Below, in pieces: positions 4,520 through 5,286 of a stretch of 5,286 nt of DNA. The notes below the pieces were generated by a model. It was not told the origin of the DNA and ran no database searches. It saw nothing but the letters and a program-made list of their open reading frames with translations. This DNA is from Alphaproteobacteria bacterium (GTDB lineage: Bacteria > Pseudomonadota > Alphaproteobacteria > Rhodobacterales > Rhodobacteraceae): contig JAUHWJ010000189.1 in NCBI GenBank assembly GCA_030424705.1, forward strand, positions 1 through 5,286, in the 5' to 3' direction. Every line of letters starts with the position of its first letter. Position 1 is the first letter of the stretch. The position numbers were made by a program, and so were the translations under genes.

Positions 4520-5286
4520 ATGGCGGACGGGACGGAGACGGCGCGCGTCGTCATCATCGGCGGCGGGGCGGTGGGCGTCTCCGCGCTCTATCATCTGGCG
4601 AAGGCGGGGTGGCGTGATTGCCTGCTGCTGGAGAAGAACGAGCTGACGGCGGGCTCCACCTGGCATGCGGCGGGGAACGTGCCGACCTTCTCGACCTCCT
4701 GGTCGATCATGAACATGCAGCGTTATTCGACGACGCTCTATCGCGATCTCGGGCGGATCGCGGACTATCCGATGAACTATCATGTGACGGGCTCGATCCG
4801 CCTCGCCCATTCCCGCCAGCGGATGCAGGAATTCGCGCGGGCGAAGGGGATGGGGGAGTATCAGGGCATGGCGCTCTCCCTCCTCGGGCCGGAGGAGATC
4901 AAGGCGCTCTACCCGTTCATCGAGACGCATGACGTGATGGGCGCGCTGCATGACCCGGCGGACGGGGACATCGACCCGGCGCAGCTGACGCAGGCGCTCG
5001 CTCGCGCGGCGCGGAATCTCGGCGCGCGGATCGAGCGGTTCCGGCCGGCGACGGGGGTGAGCCGGCGGGGCGATGAGTGGATCGTCCATACCGAAAAGGG
5101 CGACATCGCCTGCGAGATCGTGGTGAACGCGGCCGGCTATTATGCGCAGCGCGTCGGCGAGTGGTTCCGGCCCTATGGCGGGCGGCGCGTGCCGATGATG
5201 GTGATGAGCCACCAATATCTCGTCTTCGACGAGGTCCCGGAGGTGAAGGCATGGTCCGAGGCGGCGGGGAAGAAGCTGCCGCTGCT
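4520..5286 (+). CDS. FAD-dependent dehydrogenase, dimethylglycine/sarcosine dehydrogenase type (5' part)
   Basis: The first 255 codons of a probably cytoplasmic flavoprotein of the DAO family; the rest lies beyond the right edge. Members oxidatively demethylate N-methylated glycines or related amines. The N-terminus has the Rossmann FAD motif VVIIGGGAVG (10-19) and the ribose-binding E38 in LLLEKN. ELTAGSTWHAAGN (41-53) follows, where H49 aligns with the His that holds FAD covalently in dimethylglycine and sarcosine dehydrogenases. Further family-like blocks are NYHVTGSIRLAH (86-97), DGDIDPAQLTQAL (148-160), and VVNAAGYYAQRVGEW (201-215) with its second FAD-contact region. Relatives are usually about 800 residues with a C-terminal GcvT-like, folate-binding domain, so that domain is expected outside the window but not seen. 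Substrate choice among dimethylglycine, sarcosine and similar amines cannot be settled from this part. It is divergent from lysR and probably controlled by it. Confidence 0.9.
   Translation, partial: MADGTETARVVIIGGGAVGVSALYHLAKAGWRDCLLLEKNELTAGSTWHAAGNVPTFSTSWSIMNMQRYSTTLYRDLGRIADYPMNYHVTGSIRLAHSRQRMQEFARAKGMGEYQGMALSLLGPEEIKALYPFIETHDVMGALHDPADGDIDPAQLTQALARAARNLGARIERFRPATGVSRRGDEWIVHTEKGDIACEIVVNAAGYYAQRVGEWFRPYGGRRVPMMVMSHQYLVFDEVPEVKAWSEAAGKKLPL

Noticed and set aside
4417..4557. 47-codon N-terminal extension of the LysR protein
   Set aside because: It would cover the operator region and overlap the flavoprotein start, has no homology-like features, and a good ribosome site supports 4416.
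4187..5215. 342-codon minus-strand open frame over the flavoprotein and the lysR start
   Set aside because: It is Arg/His/Pro-rich with no domain pattern and lies opposite a clearly family-like flavoprotein and across the lysR promoter region; a GC-bias shadow.

Overview
The window looks like chromosomal DNA from a high-GC alphaproteobacterium, most likely a member of the Rhodobacterales/Rhodobacteraceae. This rests on strong G/C bias at third codon positions, on the protein sequences (notably the glycine-methyl dehydrogenase-like flavoprotein at the right end), and on GGCCCCGGA-type palindromes between genes. It is an inference by eye, not a database result. Third-position bias leaves long open frames antisense to real genes, so several long ORFs here are not genes. 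The two genes that run off the window edges are real.

Layout, left to right. (1) 1-912, minus: a nearly complete DMT/EamA-family inner-membrane transporter whose C-terminus runs off the left edge. (2) 997-2415, plus, divergent from it: an amidase-signature hydrolase with an intact Lys-Ser-Ser triad. (3) 2416-2789: a 374-bp non-coding interval dense in repeats. It holds two ungapped 65-bp direct repeats 204 bp apart, each with a perfect 15-bp palindrome whose arms differ by a compensatory pair of changes. It also holds a perfect 23-bp polypyrimidine mirror repeat merging into a GC hairpin, a second imperfect hairpin, and two inverted copies of a GGCCCCGGA palindrome. (4) 2790-3476, minus: a small SAM-dependent methyltransferase of visibly lower GC than its neighbours. 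(5) 3562-4416, minus: a LysR-type regulator. (6) 4417-4519: a 103-bp divergent control region with a perfect 7-5-7 inverted repeat that fits the LysR T-N11-A box. (7) 4520 to the right edge, plus: the first 255 codons of an FAD-dependent dehydrogenase of the dimethylglycine/sarcosine dehydrogenase type, including the His expected to carry covalent FAD.

The best-supported functional unit is the LysR gene with the divergent flavoprotein gene: the regulator probably controls the dehydrogenase, and its own expression, through the shared palindrome, in catabolism of an N-methylated glycine or related amine. The DMT transporter and amidase form a second divergent pair that may act on a related amide or amine, but no substrate can be read from the sequence. 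The methyltransferase shows no link to either pair. I see no complete new defence, mobile or biosynthetic system. The least explained material is the repeat-rich interval between the amidase and the methyltransferase.
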